64,000 nucleotides of DNA from a virus, in IMG/VR virus record IMGVR_UViG_3300007734_000991, positions 1 to 64,000 of that record. One strand, 5' to 3'. Positions 42,507-50,422 of this stretch are shown one piece after another. The number at the start of each line of letters is the position of its first letter. The first letter of the stretch is position 1. The position numbers and the translations under genes are program-made. The notes below the pieces were generated by a model that was not told where the DNA came from, made no database searches, and saw only the letters and a program-made list of their open reading frames with translations.

Positions 42507-42861
42507 TAATGACTCTATTGTGAGTCAACTAGTCAGCTGGTTAAATAAACATGCTGAATCAAGGCAGTCTGATCCTGAATCAGAAGAATCTCAGAAATCT
42601 TTTGATGATGTCACATTAGAACAGTCTGTTTCAATTCTTTCACAGACACTCACAAAGTGTATTGGTGAAATCTCTAAAGTAGCACTTTCTTTATCTTCAA
42701 CAATTAAAGCTGTCAATGAACATTCGACTATGATTGAAGAGCTATATACAATACAGACGTCTATCTTAAAGCTTCTCAAGACAGGAGCAGTAACTGCACC
42801 TACCTCGCACGAGTCTAACAGTCACGACAAGAATAAGAAAAAAACAGAGAAACCTAATTAG
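42487..42861 (+). CDS. Small helical orphan
   Basis: 124 residues, unrecognised. A long predicted coiled-coil region (VSILSQTLTKCIGEISKVAL to MIEELYTIQTSILKLL) lies between a polar N-terminus and a Lys-rich tail. ATG 42487 follows GAAGGACAAGAA. Overlaps the RHH gene by 20 nt. Confidence 0.55.
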   Translation: MTTDKHDNDSIVSQLVSWLNKHAESRQSDPESEESQKSFDDVTLEQSVSILSQTLTKCIGEISKVALSLSSTIKAVNEHSTMIEELYTIQTSILKLLKTGAVTAPTSHESNSHDKNKKKTEKPN

Positions 42862-42867
42862 TTTTCT

Positions 42868-43284
42868 ATGAGCTTATTTTTAATAAAACTCTGGGAATTC
42901 ACCAAGAAGAATTGGCAAGCACTTATCGTTTTAGCTGCAGCAGTAATAATTGTTTGGCAGGTACGCAGTTTTTTTATTAGTCGTGAAAATAATCTTCTTA
43001 AACAGATGGAAGACATGAAGAGAATTCATGATGAAGAAATTAATTCTGTAAAGAAAGCACATGAAGAAGAGCGTCAGCGACACGACAAAAACGTGAAGAA
43101 GCTAGAAGAAGATTTAAAAACTTCACAAGACAAATACGATCAGACAATTCTAGAACTCGAAAATAAGAAAAAGATAAATGTTGTCAAGATTGTGAAAAAA
43201 TACGGCAAGGATCCTGCTGAGTTGGCCAAAAAAGTTCAGTCTATCACAGGTTTTGAGATCGTCATGCCGGAGGTAAAAAAATGA
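42868..43284 (+). CDS. Single-pass membrane protein with coiled coil (spanin-like layout)
   Basis: 138 residues: a membrane segment at ~15-32 (WQALIVLAAAVIIVWQV) and then a long charged coiled coil (residues ~38-110). This layout, N-in with a periplasmic coiled coil, is that of inner-membrane spanins such as Rz. The next gene encodes a secreted protein and the one after that a two-helix membrane protein, so the three may form a lysis cluster. The sequence does not prove it. Overlaps the next gene by four bases. Confidence 0.5.
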   Translation: MSLFLIKLWEFTKKNWQALIVLAAAVIIVWQVRSFFISRENNLLKQMEDMKRIHDEEINSVKKAHEEERQRHDKNVKKLEEDLKTSQDKYDQTILELENKKKINVVKIVKKYGKDPAELAKKVQSITGFEIVMPEVKK

Positions 43285-43781
43285 ATTTTAAAAGAGCCAT
43301 TTCTTTAGGAACATGTTTGTCTCTAATTTTTTCAACAACAGAGCTGCATGCACAGTCACCTTCACCCGAGCCCGACCCACAAGAAACAATTTCTAAAATT
43401 TCCCCCATGCGCCAGGGCGACGTCGCGCCATTCACTGGCGTTTTATTTTCACCAAAGGCAACTGCAACTATTATCACTGAGTTTGAGACATTTGACGAGA
43501 GAATGAAACTTGAAGTTGACAAGGCAGTAAGAGACACTATTGCAAAAAAACAATTTGAGATCAATGAAGTTAGTTCAAAATGCACCACAGATAAAACTGT
43601 TCTTCAAGCCGACATAACTGCTAAGTCAAAACAGATAACAAAGCTGTCAGAGGATCTACAAGTTGCGCAAAATGCTGCAGCAAATGCTCCAAGTAGACTA
43701 GTTTGGACAGGAATAGGCGTCGCAGTAGGGGCCGCAACTGCCATTCTTATCACTTTTGCCGTCAACCAGGCTTCTAAATAA
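43281..43781 (+). CDS. Exported protein with signal peptide and C-terminal membrane segment
   Basis: 166 residues. A signal peptide is clear (KRAISLGTCLSLIFSTT then LHAQS, a signal peptidase I-like site; no lipobox). The mature part has MRQGDVAPFTGVLFSPKA, a motif I have seen in small phage envelope proteins, a coiled-coil region (TAKSKQITKLSEDLQVAQ), and a C-terminal membrane helix (WTGIGVAVGAATAILITF). It could be the outer partner of the protein at 42868 in a spanin-type system, but the C-terminal helix argues for inner-membrane anchoring. Confidence 0.55.
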   Translation: MNFKRAISLGTCLSLIFSTTELHAQSPSPEPDPQETISKISPMRQGDVAPFTGVLFSPKATATIITEFETFDERMKLEVDKAVRDTIAKKQFEINEVSSKCTTDKTVLQADITAKSKQITKLSEDLQVAQNAAANAPSRLVWTGIGVAVGAATAILITFAVNQASK

Positions 43782-43818
43782 AGATTTGCAGCCTATTTAG
43801 TGTGCGGAGTTCTGACAC

Positions 43819-44094
43819 ATGAGCGAAGAAGCACAAATAAAACAAAAACCAAAAAAAGAAGTTTCTAAACTGTGGATCATTGGCACCGATGGTAAGGCTT
43901 CAGTAAGTGCAACATTTGCAACAATTGCGTTTCTAGCTACGACTGCTGCTTACGTTGCTTCAATTGTTGAAGCATATGGTGAATTAAAGTTTAGACCATT
44001 TGATGTCGCAGCTTGCGGTGCTTACATGGTTCCAATCTTATCACTTTACTTTGGCCGTCGCTGGACAGAGAAATCTTCAAAGAAAGAAGACTGA
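43819..44094 (+). CDS. Small two-helix membrane protein, holin candidate
   Basis: 91 residues. Charged N-terminus (KQKPKKEVSK), membrane helix one (SATFATIAFLATTAAYVASI), polar loop, membrane helix two (VAACGAYMVPILSLYF), charged C-terminus (GRRWTEKSSKKED). The size, two helices and charged tail fit a class II holin. It is preceded by a CTATTTAG variant element and lies after the spanin-like pair. A structural membrane protein is the alternative. Confidence 0.5.
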   Translation: MSEEAQIKQKPKKEVSKLWIIGTDGKASVSATFATIAFLATTAAYVASIVEAYGELKFRPFDVAACGAYMVPILSLYFGRRWTEKSSKKED

Positions 44095-44095
44095 A

Positions 44096-45553
44096 ATGCA
44101 AGCGATGCGAAAGTCAGGTGCCTCTGTTAGAGATAGCAGATTTGATCATCCTCCTTATGTGCCTGAGGACGATAAACCCATCGACGCTTCGGATGTGGTT
44201 GACCCATCAGCTCTGGCTGTAGATCCGAATAATGAAAATTTTATTCCATCTAATAAAGATGAGCTAAAATTAGCTGTGCAAACAATGCTATCCGATATAG
44301 ATAATTTAGAAATACCAAGAACATATCAGATAATCAAAAAATCAATTGATAAGATGCGCGAGGAGCAAGAAATGAAAAAATTGAGTGCCGTTGATGAGTC
44401 AATAATTCGCCGTGTAATTAGAAGCTTTTTAAATGAAGCTCCCGCAATCTCAGCCCCGCAGTCAACATCAATCGACAAATATGCAACCGACCCCGAGATA
44501 GTTGATCTTGTTTTAAGCTTTAAGCCAAGTGAAAAAGATGAAGGCGAAGAGTCTAAGAAAAAGAAACTAGTCAATTTGCAAAAACAAGTCGAACGTAAGC
44601 TTAAGTCAAAAGGTATCAAAGCAGATGTAGAAATGATGGCAGCGCAAGTAATGGATAAAATTTTAGATCCTCGAAATGCTGCCGCTAGAGACCAGTATCT
44701 TAAGTCTTATGAAGTGACAAAGCTTGACCCTGGCGCCTCTGCTTCATATGGTCCCGGAGATCCTAAGTGGGAATCAGAAGTTAAGAGTCTTAGAAGCACA
44801 CTTCAAGGAATGTCATTTGATAAGGAAGTTGACAAGGGCATTAGTTCAGCAGCGCTTAGAATCGTTAAGAATCACGCTGATAATCCTGTCAATCTAGTCA
44901 AGAAGACTGCTCGCTGGCTTAAAGACAATGTTTCTGGTGACATTGGAGCAAACCTTTCGCTAGTTATTCAAACAGTAATTGATCTTGGCGATGACTCTGG
45001 TGATGAAGACGTCAAAAAAACTGGCATGAGCATGCTAGACGTGATCAAATCCCAGCCGAAACTTGTGCCTAGTGAAAAGAAAGCAAAGACGGGGGATGAG
45101 TCTCGTGATGCGATTGCATCAGCTGTTGGTGTCAAATATGGCACAAACGTTCGCGGTATAGAAGAAGAAGCACTTCAAAAATTTAAAGAACGAATCTCAC
45201 CAGACTCAACTGTAACTGACGCTGAGCTAAAAGCTAGCGTTGAAATTGCAGTCATGTATGCGTTAAAAGACTTCTTAAACGCAATTCCCGAGTCTGATCT
45301 TTATTCCAAGGAAGATATTGCACTTCTTAAATCTCACCCAGATATAGCAACTGAACTTCCAATATTTAGAGTCTTCTTAAATGGTTATCTTGATAATCTT
45401 GATGTTGATGAATTTGTTGACAATCCAGATAATACTAGCATAAAAAATGCCGCATTGAGAAACGGTCTCAGGGCACTTAAGGGTGAACTTAAGAAAGTCT
45501 TTAAAGACGAACCAGCTGAGCTAGCTCCGGAGCTGACAGACAAATACATCTAA
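44096..45553 (+). CDS. Large helical orphan, candidate virion or scaffold protein
   Basis: 485 residues, unrecognised. The N-terminal 100 residues are polar; then SAVDESIIRRVIRSFLNEAP, a leader-like amphipathic segment with an LNE|A site, occurs internally at about 101-120. The rest is charged helices. ATG 44096 was chosen as the first start after the holin-like stop; an in-frame upstream ATG inside that gene is unlikely. A processed core protein, with residues 1-117 as a pro-piece, is a possible reading. Confidence 0.6.
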   Translation: MQAMRKSGASVRDSRFDHPPYVPEDDKPIDASDVVDPSALAVDPNNENFIPSNKDELKLAVQTMLSDIDNLEIPRTYQIIKKSIDKMREEQEMKKLSAVDESIIRRVIRSFLNEAPAISAPQSTSIDKYATDPEIVDLVLSFKPSEKDEGEESKKKKLVNLQKQVERKLKSKGIKADVEMMAAQVMDKILDPRNAAARDQYLKSYEVTKLDPGASASYGPGDPKWESEVKSLRSTLQGMSFDKEVDKGISSAALRIVKNHADNPVNLVKKTARWLKDNVSGDIGANLSLVIQTVIDLGDDSGDEDVKKTGMSMLDVIKSQPKLVPSEKKAKTGDESRDAIASAVGVKYGTNVRGIEEEALQKFKERISPDSTVTDAELKASVEIAVMYALKDFLNAIPESDLYSKEDIALLKSHPDIATELPIFRVFLNGYLDNLDVDEFVDNPDNTSIKNAALRNGLRALKGELKKVFKDEPAELAPELTDKYI

Positions 45554-45562
45554 TGGTGAAGT

Positions 45563-46321
45563 ATGACCCGAGATAGACAAATAGTAGCAGCTGTACAGTA
45601 CGAACCAAGGCTCTTGGACGTGCATTTTAATCTTTTGCAAGGCCAGCAACTTGCATTTGAAGCTGCAGCAAAGGGTGCAGCTGTAGTTGTTCTGCCGGAA
45701 CTTTGTTTAAGCGGCTACGTTCTGAGAGATAAACAGGAAGCAGCTAGTTGTGCGCAAACATCAAATGGCTATCAAACTGAAGCCTTCATACCAATTGCTA
45801 AAAAATACAATACACACATTGTGTTTGGATTTGTTGAGCTAAAGGAAGGCAAACTTTATAATTCTGCAGCCGTAGTTGGTCCGCAAGGTTTAGTCGCAAC
45901 ATGTCAGAAGCACAATCTGTGGGGAAGTGACTATCTATGGGCAGAGTCGGCCGACAACTTGTTACCAGTTGTCACTACCAGCGTTGGTCGTCTAGGCGTT
46001 TTAATATGTCGTGATGCAATGAACAACGACAGAGACACATATAAATTCTTTAAAGAGAATCACAAGTATTACAGAAAAGGTTCTGTTGATACAATAGCGC
46101 TATTGACTAACTGGGGCGCTGATTTTGGCTATCCTGATTCAACTTGGGTAGAATTAACTGAAGAGACTGGTGCTAACGTTATTGTGTCAAACAGAGTCGG
46201 TAAAGAGCGTGATATGAAATACAAGGGCGGGTCTTGCATTGTCGATAGAGAAAGAAAAGTTTGGACTCACGGATCCTCATTTAATGAGTCCGCCGTCGTC
46301 GGGGGTTATGTCATTCTATGA
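45563..46321 (+). CDS. Carbon-nitrogen hydrolase (nitrilase superfamily)
   Basis: 252 residues with the complete Glu-Lys-Cys triad: Glu46 in VVLPELCLSGY, Lys116 in CQKHNLW, Cys149 in LICRDAM. Members split amides, N-carbamyl compounds or the glutamine amide in NAD synthesis. No NAD synthetase domain is attached. The last four bases overlap the next gene (ATGA), a pterin-dehydratase-like protein. Substrate unknown; possible roles are amide salvage or nucleotide/cofactor metabolism. Confidence 0.85.
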   Translation: MTRDRQIVAAVQYEPRLLDVHFNLLQGQQLAFEAAAKGAAVVVLPELCLSGYVLRDKQEAASCAQTSNGYQTEAFIPIAKKYNTHIVFGFVELKEGKLYNSAAVVGPQGLVATCQKHNLWGSDYLWAESADNLLPVVTTSVGRLGVLICRDAMNNDRDTYKFFKENHKYYRKGSVDTIALLTNWGADFGYPDSTWVELTEETGANVIVSNRVGKERDMKYKGGSCIVDRERKVWTHGSSFNESAVVGGYVIL

Positions 46322-46689
46322 TTCGATCTCTTGCTGATTTGCATGAATCTTTTATCAATAAAGCTCGCGAGCCTATGATCAAAGGATCCCTTCCGGTGCA
46401 ACCAAAAGAAGATTTTCTTCCGATTGTTGCCATGAATACCTGGAAGAAGTCGCAAGAATTTTACGTAAAAAAATTTGAATTTAGAACACAGAAACACCGA
46501 AACGATTTTATTAAAATTCTTCTTGAGTATGAAGACGAAGTTGAACATAATGCTAAGATGGTCGTGAACGAGGGATTAGTCGTTCTAATGCTTCAAACTA
46601 AAGATGTGGAAAAAGTCACAGAGTTAGACAAAGAGTATGCCAAATACGCAGATGCAGTGTATAAAGATGTAGTACTTTTACCAGCGTGA
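46318..46689 (+). CDS. Pterin-4a-carbinolamine dehydratase-like protein
   Basis: 123 residues. The stretch KKFEFRTQKHRNDFIKILLEY-type strand-helix, then EDEVEHNAKMVV and GLVVLMLQTKDVEKVTELDKE, follows the alpha/beta order of the PCD/DCoH family, including a His-containing EHNA in place of the usual HHP motif. The catalytic His cluster is reduced, so activity is doubtful. Residues 1-35 are an extension. Overlaps the nitrilase gene. In other phages this fold may be a structural relative. Confidence 0.45.
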   Translation: MIRSLADLHESFINKAREPMIKGSLPVQPKEDFLPIVAMNTWKKSQEFYVKKFEFRTQKHRNDFIKILLEYEDEVEHNAKMVVNEGLVVLMLQTKDVEKVTELDKEYAKYADAVYKDVVLLPA

Positions 46690-46691
46690 CT

Positions 46692-47105
46692 ATGATAGAC
46701 CAAGACACAGCGCGATTATTAGTGAGTGAAGCTCTAAAAGACAGACTTGCAATTAAGGAGTCGGGAGAAGTAACTTTAGAACAGGGCAGTCCGTTAAACC
46801 TGGAATTAATCCTATCTGCAGACGATCAAGATAAATTTTCATTTAGCGGTCCACTTATCGATCTTGAGATTAAATCACAAGTAGAAAAATTTTTGCAGTT
46901 TAAATCAAGTGTTCAAGATGCGTATGAACTACTAAATTTATTAAACGGTCACACGTGCAAATGCTTTGAGTATAGCATTGTTTACCTTGGTAAGGCGGTA
47001 AAGTTTACTGGGCCTTACGATGCAACTATTAGAAAAATAACAAATTTTGATTACTCAAAAAATCAGTGCACTGTCAGCATTGAACTAATTAAAACTGATC
47101 AATAA
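46692..47105 (+). CDS. Orphan protein
   Basis: 137 residues, unrecognised. A short N-terminal helix with VSEALKD (VSE|A, leader-like) precedes a mixed region; the C-terminal half looks beta-rich (CFEYSIVYLGKAVKFTGPYD, CTVSIELIKTD). GTG 46686 overlapping the previous stop is an alternative start. Confidence 0.55.
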   Translation: MIDQDTARLLVSEALKDRLAIKESGEVTLEQGSPLNLELILSADDQDKFSFSGPLIDLEIKSQVEKFLQFKSSVQDAYELLNLLNGHTCKCFEYSIVYLGKAVKFTGPYDATIRKITNFDYSKNQCTVSIELIKTDQ

Positions 47106-47126
47106 TTACAACAGAGGAAAAGTTTA

Positions 47127-47699
47127 ATGCAGCCTTCTAACACAAAGCGGTCCTTGACTGAAATTTTAGACAACATAATAAATCAAAGCTTGCGTTCAGC
47201 AAAAAAGAAATCTAAAAATCTTTTTGAAGCAGACGAGGCTGATCCTTTTGATGATGACGCCGCAGAAGGCAAACAAGACAAAGACACAAGCATCGTTGAT
47301 GATAAAAAAGAGGAAGAAAAGCTCAAGAGGGGCGACATCACAGTTGACGATGTTATTGAAAAGTTAAATGCTATCAGATCAGGCAAGTCTTACAAAGATG
47401 AAGAAATTTTAACAAAGCTTTCTGAATATATTGATGAACTTAAGGATGCAGAGAAAACTGCGTTATTAGCATTCTTGAAAGCGCTCGCTCAAATTGTAAC
47501 AGGTGAAATTGCTACCAAAGATGTTTTAAAGCCCTCTGAAAAGCCCGTCGACGTAAAGATGGAAAAGGAACCCGCCGTCAAAAAGCGAACTATTAAGCCG
47601 ATGGTGATCAAAAAACCTGAGATGGAAGATGAGAAGGAAAAGACCCCTGCCGAAGACACTAAAGGTCCGGTTCCAATCGTAGCTAAAAAGAAAGGTTGA
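47127..47699 (+). CDS. Leader-bearing acidic/Lys-rich orphan
   Basis: 190 residues. LTEILDNIINQSLRSAKKKS followed by NLFEADEADPF gives a basic amphipathic leader with an LFE|A site. The body is acidic and then Lys/Pro-rich (residues ~140-190), low complexity. The best-supported inference is a packaged or scaffold-like protein. GAGGAAAAG is its ribosome site. Confidence 0.6.
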   Translation: MQPSNTKRSLTEILDNIINQSLRSAKKKSKNLFEADEADPFDDDAAEGKQDKDTSIVDDKKEEEKLKRGDITVDDVIEKLNAIRSGKSYKDEEILTKLSEYIDELKDAEKTALLAFLKALAQIVTGEIATKDVLKPSEKPVDVKMEKEPAVKKRTIKPMVIKKPEMEDEKEKTPAEDTKGPVPIVAKKKG

Positions 47700-47702
47700 G
47701 TC

Positions 47703-47891
47703 ATGATGCAAGTCGCAGATACAGTTGATATTGTTCTTAGTTCAGGTGACATAGCATCTATAGAGATGTCATCAGAGCTCTTAAAAAGAATTAGACAAGC
47801 ATATAACCTTGATGAAAGCCAACGGCCCACTGCGTCTCAGGTTAAATTCTTCTTAGCAAAATCAATGCAAAATGCTCTGGAGATGGAGTGA
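47703..47891 (+). CDS. Small orphan (62 aa)
   Basis: Unrecognised 62-residue protein, beta strand then helices (VDIVLSSGDIASIEMSSELL, ASQVKFFLAKSMQNAL). Two Met codons start it (47703, 47706). The stop overlaps the next start as TGATG. Confidence 0.5.
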   Translation: MMQVADTVDIVLSSGDIASIEMSSELLKRIRQAYNLDESQRPTASQVKFFLAKSMQNALEME

Positions 47892-48175
47892 TGCACTTTA
47901 GCGTCATTAAACAGTACATTAGACTTATACTGACAGAAAGCAAGCTTAGAGAAGCAGAAATTTCTGGAGACAGAAAAGTTCCCTGGGGATGTCAAGATCA
48001 CATTGACGATCTTGAAAACCGTGTTTTAGATGCAGAATATTGGCGCAATAAACATCCAAGAGGATCTGTAAAAAGATACCATTGGGGGACAGTTTTGCGT
48101 CAGCTCAAAGAAGAGCTAAAATCTGCGAAGAGGACTGCGCAACAAAGACAGTTGCACGAAAAAGACGAGGAATAA
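47891..48175 (+). CDS. Small leader-bearing orphan (94 aa)
   Basis: MHFSVIKQYIRLILTESKLREAEIS is a basic amphipathic leader with LTE|S and LRE|A sites, followed by an Arg/Lys-rich helical body (RVLDAEYWRNKHPRGSVKR). Function unknown. The TGATG overlap couples it to the preceding gene. Confidence 0.6.
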   Translation: MHFSVIKQYIRLILTESKLREAEISGDRKVPWGCQDHIDDLENRVLDAEYWRNKHPRGSVKRYHWGTVLRQLKEELKSAKRTAQQRQLHEKDEE

Positions 48176-48176
48176 A

Positions 48177-49367
48177 ATGGGTGGCGCAGCTGGGCATCTT
48201 CAGCACTTGTACGAAGATAGAGATCTCACTTTTAAAGATCTTAAAAAGATTTTAAGTGACGCCTCACAGGGTAACCTCGAGGAGGTGACAGAGAAATTCG
48301 ATGGCATGAACATAATGTTCAGCTGGGAATATTCTACGAATGCTCTTCGCGTCGCACGATCTGATGGCGATATAAAGCGCGGCGGGATGAATGCAAAGCA
48401 GCTATCAGAAAAATTTAAGGGCCGAGGTCAACTCTCCGAAGCATTTAACAATGCTTACAAGGTCTTGCGAGGAACTCTTAGCACATTGTCACAGCATGAC
48501 AAAAAAAGCATCTTCGGCACCAATAAAAACAGATGGTATTCGGTTGAAGTAATTTACGCGGAAAATCCAAACGTAATTAATTACGATTGTAATGCGCTGA
48601 CATTTCATAGCTGGCCCGTTAAGTCGCTGAATTCGAACAGGGTTGTCGTAGTTGAAGCCCCAGAGGCTGCTGACACTTTGATTAAAAATGTTGATAAGAT
48701 GCAGAAATCTCTTGTGCAGTCAACATGGAAAGTCTCAGGCCCGTTTATCTTGAAATTAAAGCGGTTGTCTGATGGTACCAGCTTAAAAGAGGCTGTGAAC
48801 ACTGTCAATGCAGCAATGATGAGAGCGGGCGTTTCTGACAGAAATACCTTAGGCGACTATTTGCGTTCACTTCTCGAAGAAAGTGTTCTTGATCTCATGC
48901 TCACTCCAAAGGTTTCGGAGATGGTAGTCTCTCGATGCATGGAAGACTCTTTTGCACCTTCTCTGATTGATATTAAAAAACTAGTTGAAAAAAATGAATA
49001 TGTTGCAATTAGACAATTTGTAGAGAATTGTCCGAGCCTATTCAGAGAATATCTGCAACCCATCAAGCATGCCATTAACGTACTGGCTACTGAAATGCTA
49101 GAGGGGCTGAAGTCGTCGTTAATCTCCAATGGAGAGCAAGAAATTTCTAGGATTAGGCAGACTGTTAGCTCAAAAATTAGTGAAATTACAGCTTTGGGAG
49201 ACAAGAAAACTTCTCATCTTCTTGAAGAGCATCTACGCAGTTTAGGATCAATTGACAGAATTGTAACTCCTGTCGAAGGTGTCGTGTTCGTCTACAAAGG
49301 ACGCACTTATAAATTTACAGGTTCTTTTAGCGCAGTTAATCAAATTCTTGGACTGACTCGTTATTAG
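48177..49367 (+). CDS. Nucleic-acid ligase-like covalent nucleotidyltransferase
   Basis: 396 residues. Near the N-terminus LYEDRDLTFKDLKKIL leads to VTEKFDGMNIMFS, with Lys40-x-Asp-Gly as motif I of the DNA/RNA ligase superfamily. VARSDGDIKRGGM follows, like the phage proteins often annotated as RNA-ligase-like. Near the C-terminus VEGVVFVYKGRTYKFTG resembles motifs IV (EGVV) and V (Lys-x-Lys/Phe). The middle is helical. Ligase activity is inferred. It converges four bases from the nucleotidylyltransferase gene on the minus strand, an arrangement I recall from other T4-like phages. Confidence 0.6.
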   Translation: MGGAAGHLQHLYEDRDLTFKDLKKILSDASQGNLEEVTEKFDGMNIMFSWEYSTNALRVARSDGDIKRGGMNAKQLSEKFKGRGQLSEAFNNAYKVLRGTLSTLSQHDKKSIFGTNKNRWYSVEVIYAENPNVINYDCNALTFHSWPVKSLNSNRVVVVEAPEAADTLIKNVDKMQKSLVQSTWKVSGPFILKLKRLSDGTSLKEAVNTVNAAMMRAGVSDRNTLGDYLRSLLEESVLDLMLTPKVSEMVVSRCMEDSFAPSLIDIKKLVEKNEYVAIRQFVENCPSLFREYLQPIKHAINVLATEMLEGLKSSLISNGEQEISRIRQTVSSKISEITALGDKKTSHLLEEHLRSLGSIDRIVTPVEGVVFVYKGRTYKFTGSFSAVNQILGLTRY

Positions 49368-49370
49368 TAT

Positions 49371-49961
49371 CTAGCTTGCTAAAATATTTCTAATGAATGT
49401 TCTTAACAAGGATTCATTTTTCTTTTTAAGAAGCATACTAGCTATCTCTTTGCTGTGCTTCCTCACATTGGGAGGTAACATTTCAGCAAAGCTTTTAAGA
49501 TCCCCTGCTTCAAGATATGATCTCATTGCGGTGCCGCTGATATCAGGCGTCTCGAACCCGCGAGCCACGCCCCGAGTATTAATCTGGCCTGCAGCCGCTA
49601 GTGTCGGCGCGTACTGCATGAGAGACTTTTCATTAAATCGCTGAATGTCTTCACTGTCTGAATAGATAGTGAAATTATCTTCTGATTTTTCAGACTCGGC
49701 TTTCTCCAATTCCTTCCAGACAGCTGCAACAGGTACACCAACGTCTATCATCTGCACTTTGCTTGGCAAGCTTGGTCTGACAAATTTATCAATTACTTTC
49801 TGCATGTCAGCACCATAAAGTGGAAGTTCACCCTTTCGTGTTCTATCCGCTGTTGAACTAAAAACATAGACTAGATCATTTTCATCAGCTGCAATTCTGA
49901 TGAGTGCATCGTGTCCTGCGTGGTAGGGCTTGAAGCTTCCTGGAACGAGACCAATTTTCAT
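49371..49961 (-). CDS. Cytidylyltransferase-fold nucleotidylyltransferase
   Basis: 196 residues on the minus strand. The HxGH site is LVPGSFKPYHAGHDALI with His14 and His17, and the second motif is ISGTAMRSYLEAGD. Family members join a nucleotide to NMN, phosphopantetheine, or sugar/alditol phosphates. The C-terminal tail NESLLRTFIRNILAS is a basic amphipathic helix much like the leaders on other proteins here, but placed at the end. Substrate unknown. Alternative: NadM-like NMN adenylyltransferase. Confidence 0.8.
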   Translation of the reverse strand: MKIGLVPGSFKPYHAGHDALIRIAADENDLVYVFSSTADRTRKGELPLYGADMQKVIDKFVRPSLPSKVQMIDVGVPVAAVWKELEKAESEKSEDNFTIYSDSEDIQRFNEKSLMQYAPTLAAAGQINTRGVARGFETPDISGTAMRSYLEAGDLKSFAEMLPPNVRKHSKEIASMLLKKKNESLLRTFIRNILAS

Positions 49962-50000
49962 ATGCCTATATTTATCTCATGGAGAGAGTAAGATAAATTC

Positions 50001-50402
50001 ATGAGTGGCGTAATTTCCTGCGGTGCTGTTGTGTACAGGTTAAATCCTGCACCACAAATTTTACTCATCAAGCAAAGCAGATATGACGATCTCTGGGGTA
50101 TTCCAAAAGGTCATATGGAACCTGGTGAAACTTTTATAGAAACGGCATGTAGAGAAGTTAGAGAAGAGACTGGCGTAAAGATACAAGTTGTGAGTCGTCT
50201 TCCTCATGTCGTCTTAAAAAAGAAAAAATTTAAGAAAACAGTCATTCCATACCTTGCTGTGCAAATTTGTAACTCAAAGCCCCGCTGCGATGATGAGAAC
50301 AGTGAAGTTCATGATGTGAGATGGTTCAATATCAATTGTCTACCACCGATCTATAATTATCAGCAACCCGTCATTGAAGCCGCCTTACTATTCATCTCAT
50401 AG
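50001..50402 (+). CDS. Nudix hydrolase
   Basis: 133 residues with a perfect Nudix box GHMEPGETFIETACREVREETG (residues 37-58; key residues Gly37, Glu43, Arg51, Glu52, Glu55, Glu56). Housecleaning of nucleoside diphosphate derivatives or decapping of RNA is the usual job. The ATG follows GGAGAGAG; an ATATTTA element (49968-49974) lies before it. It is divergent from the nucleotidylyltransferase, and the two share an intergenic region of 39 nt. Confidence 0.92.
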   Translation: MSGVISCGAVVYRLNPAPQILLIKQSRYDDLWGIPKGHMEPGETFIETACREVREETGVKIQVVSRLPHVVLKKKKFKKTVIPYLAVQICNSKPRCDDENSEVHDVRWFNINCLPPIYNYQQPVIEAALLFIS

Positions 50403-50404
50403 TT

Positions 50405-50412
50405 ATATTTAC
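50405..50412 (+). promoter_or_regulatory. ATATTTAC element
   Basis: Three bases after the Nudix stop, 11 nt before ATG 50423, with no ribosome site between (CGTAAGATAAA). Member of the ATATTTA set. Confidence 0.3.
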
Positions 50413-50422
50413 GTAAGATAAA

